A DNA stretch of 64,000 nucleotides from Gammaproteobacteria bacterium (lineage in GTDB: Bacteria > Pseudomonadota > Gammaproteobacteria > SZUA-229), in NCBI GenBank assembly GCA_029881795.1, contig JAOULX010000003.1:235589-299588 (forward strand), read 5' to 3'. The notes under the pieces are model-generated. The model was not told the origin of the DNA, searched no databases, and worked only from the letters and a program-made list of their open reading frames with translations. The position numbers and the translations under genes were made by a program. Shown piece by piece: positions 34,949 to 44,339 of the stretch (its first letter is position 1; each line of letters begins with the position of its first letter).

Positions 34949-36085
34949 ATGAACATTACACCCTATTTAAAATTAATGGCAGACAAAGGCGCGTCAGATC
35001 TGTTTTTTACTACCGGCGCCCCGGTGAGTATGAAAATTGAAGGTCATACCAAGGCCGTTGGTAAGTCACCGCTAGAGCCGGGCATGGTCAGGCAGATTGC
35101 TGAAAGCATAATGACGGATGAGCAAAAAGACGAGTTCGCTGATGAACTTGAAATGAATTTAGGTATGAGTCTGGAAGGTATAGGCCGGTTTCGTATCAAT
35201 ATTTATCTGCAGCGCGGCGAAGTCTCGATGGTGATTCGCTATATCAAGGCCATCATTCCGAGCCTGGATGAATTAAATCTGCCGGATAAACTGAAAGAAT
35301 TAATCATGCTGAAAAAAGGCCTGGTTCTGGTGGTTGGTTCAACCGGTTCGGGCAAATCAACCACGCTGGCATCGATGATCAACTATCGAAACAAGTCAGA
35401 GTCAGGTCATATATTAACCATAGAAGACCCGATTGAATTTGCTTTCAATCATGAAATGTCAATCGTCGGTCAGCGAGAAGTAGGGCTCGACACGCGCTCT
35501 TATGCCAATGCGTTACGCGAGGCGATGCGCGAGGCACCTGATGTGATTATGATTGGCGAAGCGCGTGATGAAGAAACCATGAAAGCGGCACTGGCTTATG
35601 CCGATACCGGGCATTTATGTCTGACCACTTTACATTCGGTCAATGCAAACCAGACGCTTGATCGCATCCTCAGCTTCTTTAGCAATGATGCGGCCAATCA
35701 GGTACAGATGGATATGTCACTAAACCTGAAGGCAATCATTTCTCAGCGCTTGATTCAGGCGCGCGATGGTAAGCGAGTTGCTGCCGTCGAGATTTTAGTT
35801 AATACCCCGTATATATCTGACCTGATCAGAAAGGGTGACTTTGGCGATATTAAAGAAGTGATGGAAAAAGGCGGCGCAGAAGGTATGCAGACCTTTGACC
35901 AGTCGCTGTATGAGCTGTTTAAAAATGGCAAAATTGATCTTAAGTCCGCGTTAAACAATGCCGATTCGCGCAGTAACCTTGAATGGCGGATAAACTTTGG
36001 CGGTGAGAAAAGCATTAACAAAACGGAAGTGTCTGGTGAAATGGAGTTTCCTAGCTCCATGGACGATTTGCCAGAAGTTGATTAA
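34949..36085 (+). CDS. third PilT/PilU-type ATPase
   Basis: A 378-residue ATPase with the same domain plan as PilU: SDLFFTTGAPVSMKIEG, Walker A GSTGSGKST, Asp box TIEDPIEFAFN, Walker B VIMIGEARDEETM and TGHLCLTTLHSVNANQTLDRIL. Nucleotide and metal residues look intact. It is clearly different from both upstream paralogs, not a recent duplicate. It may set retraction force or specificity, or act on a different pilus. It ends in an acidic tail (MEFPSSMDDLPEVD). Confidence 0.88.
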   Translation: MNITPYLKLMADKGASDLFFTTGAPVSMKIEGHTKAVGKSPLEPGMVRQIAESIMTDEQKDEFADELEMNLGMSLEGIGRFRINIYLQRGEVSMVIRYIKAIIPSLDELNLPDKLKELIMLKKGLVLVVGSTGSGKSTTLASMINYRNKSESGHILTIEDPIEFAFNHEMSIVGQREVGLDTRSYANALREAMREAPDVIMIGEARDEETMKAALAYADTGHLCLTTLHSVNANQTLDRILSFFSNDAANQVQMDMSLNLKAIISQRLIQARDGKRVAAVEILVNTPYISDLIRKGDFGDIKEVMEKGGAEGMQTFDQSLYELFKNGKIDLKSALNNADSRSNLEWRINFGGEKSINKTEVSGEMEFPSSMDDLPEVD

Positions 36086-36224
36086 AACAGCTGTTTTATT
36101 AAAAAACAGGCCATTAATTGCATAAATAGATGTTTTTTAATGTGTATTAATGGATTCTGATGTAGATAAGCGTTAAAATTACCCGGTCTAGAAAGAGACC
36201 TGTTTAAAGACTGGGAAACCCTTA

Positions 36225-37775
36225 ATGCAACGTAATGCACCGCGCCGTAACACAATTCTGATCATCCTCGATGGCTTTGGAGTCAATCCCAGTAAAATAA
36301 ATAATGCTGTGGCCGAAGCGGATACTCCACGATTAGATGAATATTTTTCGCTTTATCCTCATACCGTGCTGGATGCCTGTGGTAATGCTGTTGGCTTGCC
36401 TGAAGGTCAGATGGGTAATTCTGAAGTCGGTCATATGACACTGGGTTGTGGTTCGATAATTCGTCAGGATCTGGTAAGAATTGACGATGCAATAGAAAGC
36501 GGTGAGTTTTTTAGCAACTCTGCGCTGTGCTCAGCAATTGAAGATGCGAAAACAGCAGGGCGTCCGATGCATCTGCTGGGTCTGGTATCAGATGGTGGCG
36601 TACACAGTCATACTAATCATCTGCTGGCTTTAATTGAAATGTGTAAACGCAGCGGTATTAAACCCGTTGTGCATATGATTGCTGATGGCCGGGATACAGC
36701 ACCGCGTTCAGCACATCAGTTTATTGAAAAAATAGCGGAACCTTTAGAGGACGCCGGTGGTGTAATCGCCACGGTCTGCGGACGCTATTATGCAATGGAC
36801 CGCGATAATCGCTGGGACCGGGTTAAAATCTCTTGGGACCTGCTGGTGAACGGGGTGGGTCGCCATGCGGCCAGTGCGGATGAGGCTGTTGATATAGCTT
36901 ATGCTGAAGATGAAGGCGATGAGTTTATTCAACCTACCTTTATCACTGGCGGTGAGTTGATCCGGCCAGATGATGATGTGATCTTTTTTAATTTCAGAAA
37001 CGATCGTCCGCGCCAGTTAACAGCAGCATTAACAAAAGCAGATTTTGACCATTTCGAGCGCGGTGATTTTGAGTCAGCCTCGGTTACCTGTTTAACCGAA
37101 TATGATCCGCAGTTGCTATTACCGATTGGCTTTGCGCCGGAGCGGCCGATGGTAACGCTGTCGCAAATTATCAGTCAAGCTGGTATCAAGCAGTTTCATT
37201 GTTCGGAAACAGAAAAATATGCGCATGTGACCTTTTTCTTTAATGGCGGTCGTGAAGAAGCATTTGCAGGTGAAGATCGGGTGATGGTACCGTCGCCTGA
37301 TGTTTCAACCTATGACCTGCAGCCGGAAATGAGTGCAGAGCAAGTGGCTGATGAAGTTATCACGGCGATACGTTCAAATGAATACGGCTTTATTGTGGTC
37401 AACTTCCCGAATGGAGACATGGTCGGTCACACCGCGAAACGCGAAGCCGTTATTGCGGCGGTTGAAGCACTGGACAAAGAAGTCGGTCGGGTGCTTGATG
37501 TCGCCAACCAGGAAAACTTTTCGGTTATTCTGACGGCGGATCACGGTAACTGTGATGAAATGGTTGACCCGGTGACCTGGGAACCTCATACCCAGCATAC
37601 TTTATACCCTGTGCCCTGTGTGATCATGGATGAGATTAGCTGGCATCTGGGAACCGGTGCTGGACTAAGTAATATCGCACCCACCGTTCTGCAAATGATG
37701 GGGCTGCAACAGCCGGCTGCAATGACCGGAAAAAGTCTGTTGCTGGAACCGCATCCGGTTGCCCGTAAGCGCTGA
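36225..37775 (+). CDS. gpmI: 2,3-bisphosphoglycerate-independent phosphoglycerate mutase
   Basis: A 516-residue metal-dependent mutase of the alkaline phosphatase superfamily that interconverts 3- and 2-phosphoglycerate. The catalytic Ser66 lies in GQMGNSEVGH; other markers are NTILIILDGFG, MIADGRDTAPRSA, FFNFRNDRPRQL, SETEKYAHVTFFFNGG and the metal motifs VNFPNGDMVGHT and LTADHGNCDEM. Length matches E. coli GpmI (514). It sits by itself, away from the main carbon cluster at 48-56 kb. Confidence 0.96.
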   Translation: MQRNAPRRNTILIILDGFGVNPSKINNAVAEADTPRLDEYFSLYPHTVLDACGNAVGLPEGQMGNSEVGHMTLGCGSIIRQDLVRIDDAIESGEFFSNSALCSAIEDAKTAGRPMHLLGLVSDGGVHSHTNHLLALIEMCKRSGIKPVVHMIADGRDTAPRSAHQFIEKIAEPLEDAGGVIATVCGRYYAMDRDNRWDRVKISWDLLVNGVGRHAASADEAVDIAYAEDEGDEFIQPTFITGGELIRPDDDVIFFNFRNDRPRQLTAALTKADFDHFERGDFESASVTCLTEYDPQLLLPIGFAPERPMVTLSQIISQAGIKQFHCSETEKYAHVTFFFNGGREEAFAGEDRVMVPSPDVSTYDLQPEMSAEQVADEVITAIRSNEYGFIVVNFPNGDMVGHTAKREAVIAAVEALDKEVGRVLDVANQENFSVILTADHGNCDEMVDPVTWEPHTQHTLYPVPCVIMDEISWHLGTGAGLSNIAPTVLQMMGLQQPAAMTGKSLLLEPHPVARKR

Positions 37776-37970
37776 TCCGATATTGCCTACCGTGTGCTCT
37801 GGCAGCCAACTATTGTTGATTTACAGAGCATCTTGATTGTCTTCTCGATAGCCAACCGTGTTCTGATTAGTATTATTTTGCCTTGGTCTTTAGCTTCTCT
37901 AAATCAACATGACCTGCTGTTTTCCACGGTTTTGGGAAACGCTGACGGGCTGATTTAAATTTTTTTGACT
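37776..37970. other. intergenic region
   Basis: No gene is seen between the gpmI stop and the terminator at 37971. It contains no clear repeat or RNA structure. Confidence 0.4.
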
Positions 37971-38003
37971 AAAAAAGGTTAACCCGTTTGTTACAGGTTA
38001 ACC
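37971..38003 (-). terminator. rho-independent terminator for the spondin-domain gene
   Basis: Two copies of the self-complementary GGTTAACC, 37977-37984 and 37996-38003, pair with each other across a short loop; on the minus strand this stem is followed by TTTTTT. It lies directly downstream of the minus-strand gene ending at 38017. Confidence 0.85.
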
Positions 38004-38016
38004 CGGCAATAAAGTA

Positions 38017-38661
38017 TTAATCGATTCGTCTGATGTTGATAATTGCAACCGGACCGCGCCAGTCAAGCATAGCTGGATCAAGTTCACCGTGGCCATGAAT
38101 GCCGTTGTGAATACTGATAAAACCTTCGCTGTTAGCGGTGTCGCGTGCATTACCAGAACCTTCAGCACAAGGTGGGCCAGGAATAAAGCTGCAGCCTTCG
38201 TTGTTTGCTTCAGAACCGGCATCATAAACCTGCGCATAATAGTTGACGCTACGTTTCGGTAGCGCAACATTATTGAGAGCCATAAAACCATCGTTGGTTG
38301 TTGCCAGCATAGCGGTCAGGCTCAGGTGAGCTTTACGCGGTGCTGTGATGATAAAGCTGGCTGATTGACCATACGGAATGAACGAACCAATCTGACTGTC
38401 GTAGACCCCGCTGCCGCTGTTTATTTCGGCCTGTAATAATGATGGATCACCATTTTCGGCCTGGTGAATCAGGCCATCGCTGGCAACGCTGCCGACTTCA
38501 AATAGTGCTGTGTCGGCCCGGTGAGTAACTATTAATGCCGGTGTGAAAACATGGTGTGTGGTCGCATTGGTGATCGTCACTTGATATTGTCTGACACCGG
38601 ATGCGGATGCGGAAGAGATAAAAATAAAACTGAGTGTGATTAAAGCAATTAGATTTTTCAT
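38017..38661 (-). CDS. exported spondin-domain protein
   Basis: A 214-residue protein with signal peptide (1-20, ending SASASG) and a Spondin_N domain, recognisable from YQVTITNATTHHVFTPALIVTH, LFEVGSVASDGLIHQAENGDPS and the late FMALNNVALP. The domain occurs in eukaryotic adhesion proteins and in bacterial secreted proteins with no known activity. I chose the ATG at 38661 with AAAGGAG upstream; an in-frame ATG at 38709 has no such site. The gene lies downstream of a two-component pair on the same strand and may be under its control, which is inference. Confidence 0.85.
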   Translation of the reverse strand: MKNLIALITLSFIFISSASASGVRQYQVTITNATTHHVFTPALIVTHRADTALFEVGSVASDGLIHQAENGDPSLLQAEINSGSGVYDSQIGSFIPYGQSASFIITAPRKAHLSLTAMLATTNDGFMALNNVALPKRSVNYYAQVYDAGSEANNEGCSFIPGPPCAEGSGNARDTANSEGFISIHNGIHGHGELDPAMLDWRGPVAIINIRRID

Positions 38662-38738
38662 GTTAACTCCTTTTAGTGTGAGTCTGCAATTGTGCAGAGC
38701 ATTCTTCACTTAAGAGTCACAAAGTTATAACGTTTTTA

Positions 38739-40211
38739 TCACAATTTTGGATAAGGCAAAGCAAACGATAGTGTGGTGCCGCATCTGGGTTCGGAATTAA
38801 CGTTTATAGTGCTGTTATGGAGTTGTATGATGCGTTTAACAATAGCCAGACCCAGACCGGTGCCGTCAGTCTGCCGGTGTTTATCAACCCGGTAAAAGCG
38901 GTCAAATATAAACGGTAAATCAGTTTCAGAAATGCCTTCGCCAGTGTCTGATATTCGTGTGGTTACCTGGTTTTCTGTAAGAATTAAACTGACGGCAACC
39001 TCGCCACCTGCTGGTGTGTATTTGATCGCATTTTCAATCAGGTTTTCCAGTAGTCGTTGAATCAGACTGATGTCGGCAGAAACAAAAGCGGCTTGTTGCG
39101 GGATGTTAGTAACGATGTTGATGCTTTTTTGCTTCGCTTTTAAATTAAATTGCTGGGCCACATCATGCACCAGCTCGCTCATAGAAAATGCTTCAAAATG
39201 TAATTCGGCCGAGTTGTTTTCAAGTCGGGATAATTCAAAAAGTTCGGAAATTAGTTTTCGTAAATGATTACTGTGTTGCAAGGCGGTGTTGAGGTACTGT
39301 TTATGTTGTTGCGCAGTCAGTGTGTCCTGTTTCAGAATCAGTGTTTCAAGATGGCCCTGTAGTGAAGCCAGTGGTGTCCGCAGGTCGTGAGAGACATTAG
39401 CGATCAGTTCACGCCGAGAGGCATCATTATGTTCTAGCAGTTTAACCTGCTGGATAATACGTTCAGACAGCTCCCTGAAAGTACTTCCGATTTGATCTAT
39501 TTCATCGCCAGGTTTGCCGTTAAAGCGGCTTGGTAATGTAATCAGTTTTTTAAAGTTATGGCGTTTAAAGGATTCAATAGTGTGATTGAGAAACTGCAGG
39601 CGGCTGGTAATGTGTTTGAGCAGGATAATGCCTGCAAAAGAAGTAAAACAAAGACTGATAATAATGCTTAGTAGCCAGAGCCGGAAAATATAGCTGCTCT
39701 GAATCAGTTCAAACACAGAATCGTAGGCCTGGCTGCTGAGAATAATATAAAGATAGCCCTGTAGTTTATTGTGGTGTTTTATTGCAGCCACTGAAAAAAC
39801 TTTGTCTGAATCGAGTTGTCGCGGGTCGTTACCTGTGATTGGTAGTGATGGTTGACCGGTTAAAAGTTTTTTGACCGGCGCAAGGTCAATGCTATGCCGT
39901 AACACGGTATTTTCTGGTGCAGAATAAGCCAGAATGTTTCCTTGCGGATTAATAAGGTAAACTTCTATCATTGGGTTAACCAGCATTAGACCCATAAAGA
40001 CAGAGCGCAACGCATCATTGTTAACCTGGTCGCCAATCATTAGTTTTTTTTCATTAACGATATTATCTGCCAGCCGTAAATTGAGTTGTTGATTAACCTC
40101 TTGCAGTAATACCGGTAGTGAATTGATGCTGAAGGTAATAAAAATAGATGAGAAAACCAGCAGTAGTCCGAGCAGGGTCAGGATAAGTTTGTTTGATAAT
40201 TTATTGAGCAT
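38739..40211 (-). CDS. EnvZ/BaeS-like sensor histidine kinase
   Basis: A 490-residue sensor kinase with two transmembrane segments (about 8-30 and 175-198), a periplasmic region between, a HAMP linker (about 200-255), HisKA with His275 in SHDLRTPL and HATPase_c with NLIENAIKYTPAGG, DTGEGIS and GTGLGLAIV. The signal is not evident. It is 18 bp downstream of its response regulator, and a spondin-domain gene follows. The intact motifs suggest an active kinase. Confidence 0.92.
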   Translation of the reverse strand: MLNKLSNKLILTLLGLLLVFSSIFITFSINSLPVLLQEVNQQLNLRLADNIVNEKKLMIGDQVNNDALRSVFMGLMLVNPMIEVYLINPQGNILAYSAPENTVLRHSIDLAPVKKLLTGQPSLPITGNDPRQLDSDKVFSVAAIKHHNKLQGYLYIILSSQAYDSVFELIQSSYIFRLWLLSIIISLCFTSFAGIILLKHITSRLQFLNHTIESFKRHNFKKLITLPSRFNGKPGDEIDQIGSTFRELSERIIQQVKLLEHNDASRRELIANVSHDLRTPLASLQGHLETLILKQDTLTAQQHKQYLNTALQHSNHLRKLISELFELSRLENNSAELHFEAFSMSELVHDVAQQFNLKAKQKSINIVTNIPQQAAFVSADISLIQRLLENLIENAIKYTPAGGEVAVSLILTENQVTTRISDTGEGISETDLPFIFDRFYRVDKHRQTDGTGLGLAIVKRIIQLHNSTINVNSEPRCGTTLSFALPYPKL

Positions 40212-40229
40212 GCTGATTACAGGCTAGTG

Positions 40230-40925
40230 TTATAACTTGTTGTTAAATTTATAGCCGACGCCCCACACTGTTAATATATAACTGGGTTGTGCTGGTTTAC
40301 TTTCAATTTTACTGCGCAGTCGATTAATGTGAGAGTTGACAGTGTGTTCATAGCCTTCGTGACCATAACCCCAGACGCTATCGAGCAGTTGTGTTCGTGA
40401 GTACACACGCCCCGGATTCTGTGCGAACTTATACAATAAATCAAATTCTTTTGCGGTTAAATCGATGTTTCGCTCGGCCAGTGAAACCCGTCGCTGCTGT
40501 GCATTAATCGCCAGCTCCCCGAAACTGATAGTTGTATCGGTGGCGTCCGAAGTGAGAGTGGCTTCAGCTCGCCTAAATTGAGATTTAACACGAGCCAATA
40601 GCTCCCGGATGCTGAAGGGTTTGGTGACATAATCATCGGCACCGACTTCGAGTCCGAGTACTCTGTCTAGCTCTGATGATTTTGATGTTAGCATCAAAAT
40701 TGGAGTGTAGTTGGCCTGTTTTCTGATTCGTCGGCATACATCCAGCCCGTCCAGCTTGGGTAGCATTAGATCAAGAATAACCAAGTCAAAATGATTTTTC
40801 TCAGTCTGCTCAAGTGCTGATAATCCATCTGAACTGATGACTGCCTGGCAGCCGCTATCACTCAGGTGCATAGAAATGAGACTGGCTATTTCCTGATTAT
40901 CTTCGACGATGAGAACGTTTTTCAT
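40230..40925 (-). CDS. OmpR/PhoB-family response regulator
   Basis: A 231-residue regulator: receiver domain with acidic residues EDN, acceptor Asp52 (LDLMLPKLDG) and Lys in TKPF, then a winged-helix DNA-binding domain with LTAKEFDLL, RVYSRTQLLDSVWG and the recognition-helix region HTVNSHINRLRSKIE. It should be phosphorylated by the kinase encoded just downstream. The start is either ATG 40925, ATG 40931 or 40958; 40925 gives the usual receiver start MKNVLIVED. The upstream region to 41066 may carry the promoter. Confidence 0.92.
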   Translation of the reverse strand: MKNVLIVEDNQEIASLISMHLSDSGCQAVISSDGLSALEQTEKNHFDLVILDLMLPKLDGLDVCRRIRKQANYTPILMLTSKSSELDRVLGLEVGADDYVTKPFSIRELLARVKSQFRRAEATLTSDATDTTISFGELAINAQQRRVSLAERNIDLTAKEFDLLYKFAQNPGRVYSRTQLLDSVWGYGHEGYEHTVNSHINRLRSKIESKPAQPSYILTVWGVGYKFNNKL

Positions 40926-41065
40926 AAGCATCTGCTTAATATAGTGTGTAAATATCACAAAACAGTCACGTAGTGAGCTGTCAGGGGCGTGACTTATTCG
41001 AGTCTAGCAGGCCGTAAAAGTTCAGCCATTGTTAGTGGCGGCAAGATAAAACTGTCAGGGTGATG

Positions 41066-41851
41066 TTAGACGAGATACAACTGGACAGTGACATTGTCAC
41101 TGTGAGGCTTTGATCTGTTGACTGCAGTATTGACCCACCGATTCAAATCAATGGCTGGCTTCTTGGATTTCGCAAGGCTGATAATTTCATTCTGAGTAAT
41201 CATTTCCCAGAAACCATCAGTGCATAATAACAGCGCGTCACCTTTAGCCAGTTTAGTTTGATGTGTTTTAAAACTGGGCTTAATAGGTTTGCCGACTGCA
41301 ATACTGCGAGTCAGAGCATTTTGAGTGGGGTGCGTTCCCATCTGTTTTTCATTGATTATGCCGCTGTCAACCAGTGTCTGTACCACGGAATGGTCCCTGC
41401 TATGCCAGATTAGCCGACGAGCAGTAAACCAATAGATTCTGCTGTCGCCAATATGCAAGGTGGTTAGTGTATTGTCGGCAGAGAGCCAGCAAACCGCGCA
41501 GGTGGTATGAGCATTCATACCGGGATGCTGAAGTGCAATACGCTCAGACATTGCAGTAGCCGCCATTTCAGCCAGTAATACCAGTGTGGTATCGGGCGAC
41601 TTATTTAACTGTTTTAGTTTTGTTTTTGCAGCAATGAGTAATGCTTCGCAGAAATAGCGAGAAGCCAGTTCACCGCCCTTGTGGCCGCCCAGACCGTCTG
41701 CAATTAAAAATAGTTTGCCCTGTGATGTAAAAAGGTGGCTGGCAAAATCCTGATTAATCTGGCGATGACCAATAACGCTGATTTCTGAAAACTGCTTATC
41801 ATCAGTCTTGTTGATGACAAGGAGATTGCGGAATCTTTCAAATAGATTCAC
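41066..41851 (-). CDS. PP2C-type serine/threonine phosphatase
   Basis: A 261-residue protein with the PPM fold: IGHRQINQDFA, IADGLGGHKGGELASRYF, WLSADNTLTTLHIGDSRIYWF, LLCTDGFWEMI and the final PHSDNVTVQLYLV. The metal-binding aspartates of the family are in place. Such genes usually sit with Hanks-type kinases or type VI secretion genes; none is next to it here, so its target is unknown. The start is near a 320-bp gap that separates it from the haloperoxidase gene. Confidence 0.88.
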   Translation of the reverse strand: MNLFERFRNLLVINKTDDKQFSEISVIGHRQINQDFASHLFTSQGKLFLIADGLGGHKGGELASRYFCEALLIAAKTKLKQLNKSPDTTLVLLAEMAATAMSERIALQHPGMNAHTTCAVCWLSADNTLTTLHIGDSRIYWFTARRLIWHSRDHSVVQTLVDSGIINEKQMGTHPTQNALTRSIAVGKPIKPSFKTHQTKLAKGDALLLCTDGFWEMITQNEIISLAKSKKPAIDLNRWVNTAVNRSKPHSDNVTVQLYLV

Positions 41852-42171
41852 TTTTATATCCTGCTTTTTTTGTTAGCAAAATCATACTCAATCAATATGG
41901 CAGGTGCAATAAAGAATCGGTATTTGTCACTTAATTCAGACTCATACAGAGAGTTTAGGCTGGATTATTGTATTTTACGGCGCTAGAAGAAGTTTATAAA
42001 TTAGTAAATCCCAGATGGCTTTATCTTAATGTGGTGATTTTATTGCCGTGTATCTGTTAGGGCTAGACGTAAACGAACTAGGGTTTGTGCCTATGTAAGT
42101 GTTCGATGCTTTGCTTAATAATTAATCTGTTAAAAAATAACTACAAATAAAAAATAAAGGGATGAGAGTTT
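41852..42171. other. intergenic region
   Basis: I see no coding sequence or strong structure in this AT-rich gap, which must contain the promoters of the divergent PP2C and haloperoxidase genes. A ribosome site (AAGGGATGAGAG) lies at its right end. Confidence 0.4.
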
Positions 42172-43812
42172 ATGTTGATTAAAGATAAAAATTGTTCAGC
42201 AGTATTAAATGGGGGGCTGGCTGCATTATTGCTATGTGCGCTTTCGCTGTCAGTGATGAGTTCCAAAGATGTATCTGCACACGGTAATGACGCTAAAGGT
42301 TCTGAGCGTGCATACAATGCTTATAAACTACGCAGTCGGGCGGCCTGGAAAAACTTTCTTGAGCCAATTCCTGAGCAGCCAGATAATGGTGATGAGGACC
42401 GCTACCTGAATCGTCTTAATAGTTATAGTAAAGGCTTGCCGCATGATGAAAATGGTCTGGTAGATGCATCTGCCTATGAGTTATTGCTGAAAGCTGTAGA
42501 TTCTGGAAAGAGCGCAGATTTTGAAGTAATACCAAAAGGAATTGATGCTGGACTTGGCTTGAGAAATCCTCTGGCGGCATTCAGTTATCTGATGGAAGGC
42601 AAAGATCCGCACTCGTTTGCGATGCCAGCAGCACCTGCTTTTAACAGTGCTTGGCAGGCTGCTGATGCAGCAGAGGTTATGTGGCAAGCATTAACGCGCG
42701 ATGTTCCATATTCTGACTATGCGACTAGCCCGTTAATTACGGCAGCAGTAGCAGACATGAACAGCATGTCGGACTACCGGGGTGCCAGAACCGACAACGC
42801 GGTAAGTAGTCAGTCGTTGTTCAGAGGTGTTGGTGTTGGTGAAACCACAGGACCTTACATCTCGCAGTTTTTATTAATGCAGGTGCCCTATGGTGCGACA
42901 AAAATAGAGCAGAAATATAATGTGCCGGTGGCTGGTAATGATCATCTGACAAATTATCAAGAGTGGTTACATATTCAAAAAGGCGGTAACCCAAGCGGGG
43001 TGACAACCGTGACTTATGAAGATGAGCCGCGTTACATTTATAACGGCCGTTCTATGGCGCAGTATGTACTTAAGGACTTTGTTAATCAGGCCTATTTAAA
43101 CGCGGCTCAAATCATGCGTAAGTTTGGCTCGGCCGCTTATGATAAAAATGACCCTTATAAAGGCAGTGAGCAGGCACGCAGTCCTTTGTTTGGCAATAAT
43201 CATGCGGTAGATTTATTGTCACGGGTTTCAATGAGCTCACAAAATGTCGCCTGGTTTCAGAAATGGCTGGTTCATCGTCGCGCCAGACCAGAGGTGTTTT
43301 TTGGACGAGTGCATAATCACCTGACAAAGGAAGCGGTGAGTTACCCATTACATGATGATATTCTGTCGTCAGCATCCTTACAAAAAGTCTATGCAGCTTA
43401 TGGTACTTATCTGCTGCCAACGGCAACACCAAAAGGCAGTCCTTTGCATCCTACCTACCCGGCGGGACATTCGGTGATGGCTGGTGCCGCTGTCACCATG
43501 TTAAAAGCCTTTTTCAATGGTGATTATGTTATACCAGCCCCGGTTATGACCAGTCATGATGGCAAGAGTCTGTTGCCGTTTGTGGGAGCTCCATTAACGA
43601 TTGAAGGTGAGCTGAATAAGCTGGCCAGTAATATTTCACTGGGGCGCGATATCGCCGGGGTACATTACCGTACAGATGGTGACCTGGGTATTGCGCTAGG
43701 CGAGGAGTTTGCCATCTCGGTTTTGCGTGAGCTGGTAAGAACCTATAGTGAGGAATTCGAAGGCTTTAGCTTTAATCGTTTTGATGGCACGGCTATGGTG
43801 ATTTCTAAATAA
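42172..43812 (+). CDS. exported vanadium-dependent haloperoxidase-like protein
   Basis: A 546-residue protein of the PAP2/vanadium haloperoxidase superfamily, with a signal peptide ending in VSA (about residue 36). The vanadate-binding signature is recognisable: Lys364 and Arg372 in KWLVHRRARPE, His426 and the loop AGH at 431-433 (His433) in HPTYPAGHS, and Arg492 and His498 in GRDIAGVHYRT. The spacings (8, 7 and 6) fit bromoperoxidases. The serine of the usual SGH is Ala431 here. These enzymes oxidise halides with peroxide and can halogenate organics or quench signals, mainly in marine organisms. It is a single gene with its own terminator. Confidence 0.88.
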   Translation: MLIKDKNCSAVLNGGLAALLLCALSLSVMSSKDVSAHGNDAKGSERAYNAYKLRSRAAWKNFLEPIPEQPDNGDEDRYLNRLNSYSKGLPHDENGLVDASAYELLLKAVDSGKSADFEVIPKGIDAGLGLRNPLAAFSYLMEGKDPHSFAMPAAPAFNSAWQAADAAEVMWQALTRDVPYSDYATSPLITAAVADMNSMSDYRGARTDNAVSSQSLFRGVGVGETTGPYISQFLLMQVPYGATKIEQKYNVPVAGNDHLTNYQEWLHIQKGGNPSGVTTVTYEDEPRYIYNGRSMAQYVLKDFVNQAYLNAAQIMRKFGSAAYDKNDPYKGSEQARSPLFGNNHAVDLLSRVSMSSQNVAWFQKWLVHRRARPEVFFGRVHNHLTKEAVSYPLHDDILSSASLQKVYAAYGTYLLPTATPKGSPLHPTYPAGHSVMAGAAVTMLKAFFNGDYVIPAPVMTSHDGKSLLPFVGAPLTIEGELNKLASNISLGRDIAGVHYRTDGDLGIALGEEFAISVLRELVRTYSEEFEGFSFNRFDGTAMVISK

Positions 43813-43825
43813 GTAGTCTGGCTTT

Positions 43826-43860
43826 AAAGGTTATCCACGATAATCGGGATAACCTTTATT
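43826..43860 (+). terminator. terminator after the haloperoxidase gene
   Basis: A stem AAAGGTTATCC/GGATAACCTTT (43826-43836 and 43847-43857) with a short loop is followed by ATTT. It lies 13 bp after the stop codon. Confidence 0.8.
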
Positions 43861-44339
43861 TAGCTGATCTGATTTGCCTCATATTTTTAATCATCTTACT
43901 GCCTCATTTACTGAGAGTTAATGACGCCTTGCTAGCTGATATTTAGCTGTCATTAGCAATTTGACGGGTGATTGAAAGCCCGTTGTTTTTCTACTAGAAT
44001 AACGGCAGACCTGATGATACAGGCCGAAAAACTTAAGTGTTTGTTTTTAAAGACCATATTGGCCGAAAGCAGGTTAGTAAAAATAACCGGTTTAAGGTCA
44101 TATCTTAGCTGGCGCGATTGCATGGAAACAGATCGGATAGACAAGGCTGCAATAGCTCAATCTCTGTTCATGCCTTGTTTTTGATTACTTTCATCGGATG
44201 AAAAATCAGAGTCATTGAGTGTTTTGCACCCATGGCGCACTCTGTCGGATATAAACAAGGGATTAAATGGCTTGGAATATCGAGTTAATGAAGATGTTCT
44301 CCGGCTCGTATAAGGTTTTACATTTTAGAGAGATAGTTA
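43861..44339. other. intergenic region with an orphan terminator-like hairpin
   Basis: Nothing coding is clear in this gap. ACAAGGC at 44141-44147 and GCCTTGT at 44172-44178 form a stem over a 24-nt loop followed by TTTTT on the plus strand, with no gene ending just before it. This could mark the end of a small RNA starting somewhere after 43860. The region also holds the promoter of the REC-PilZ gene. Confidence 0.45.

Noticed and set aside
43972..44184. Open frame of 70 codons in the gap before the REC-PilZ gene
   Set aside because: No ribosome site, no family resemblance and a composition like non-coding sequence; its end coincides with a hairpin and T run that fit a small RNA better.
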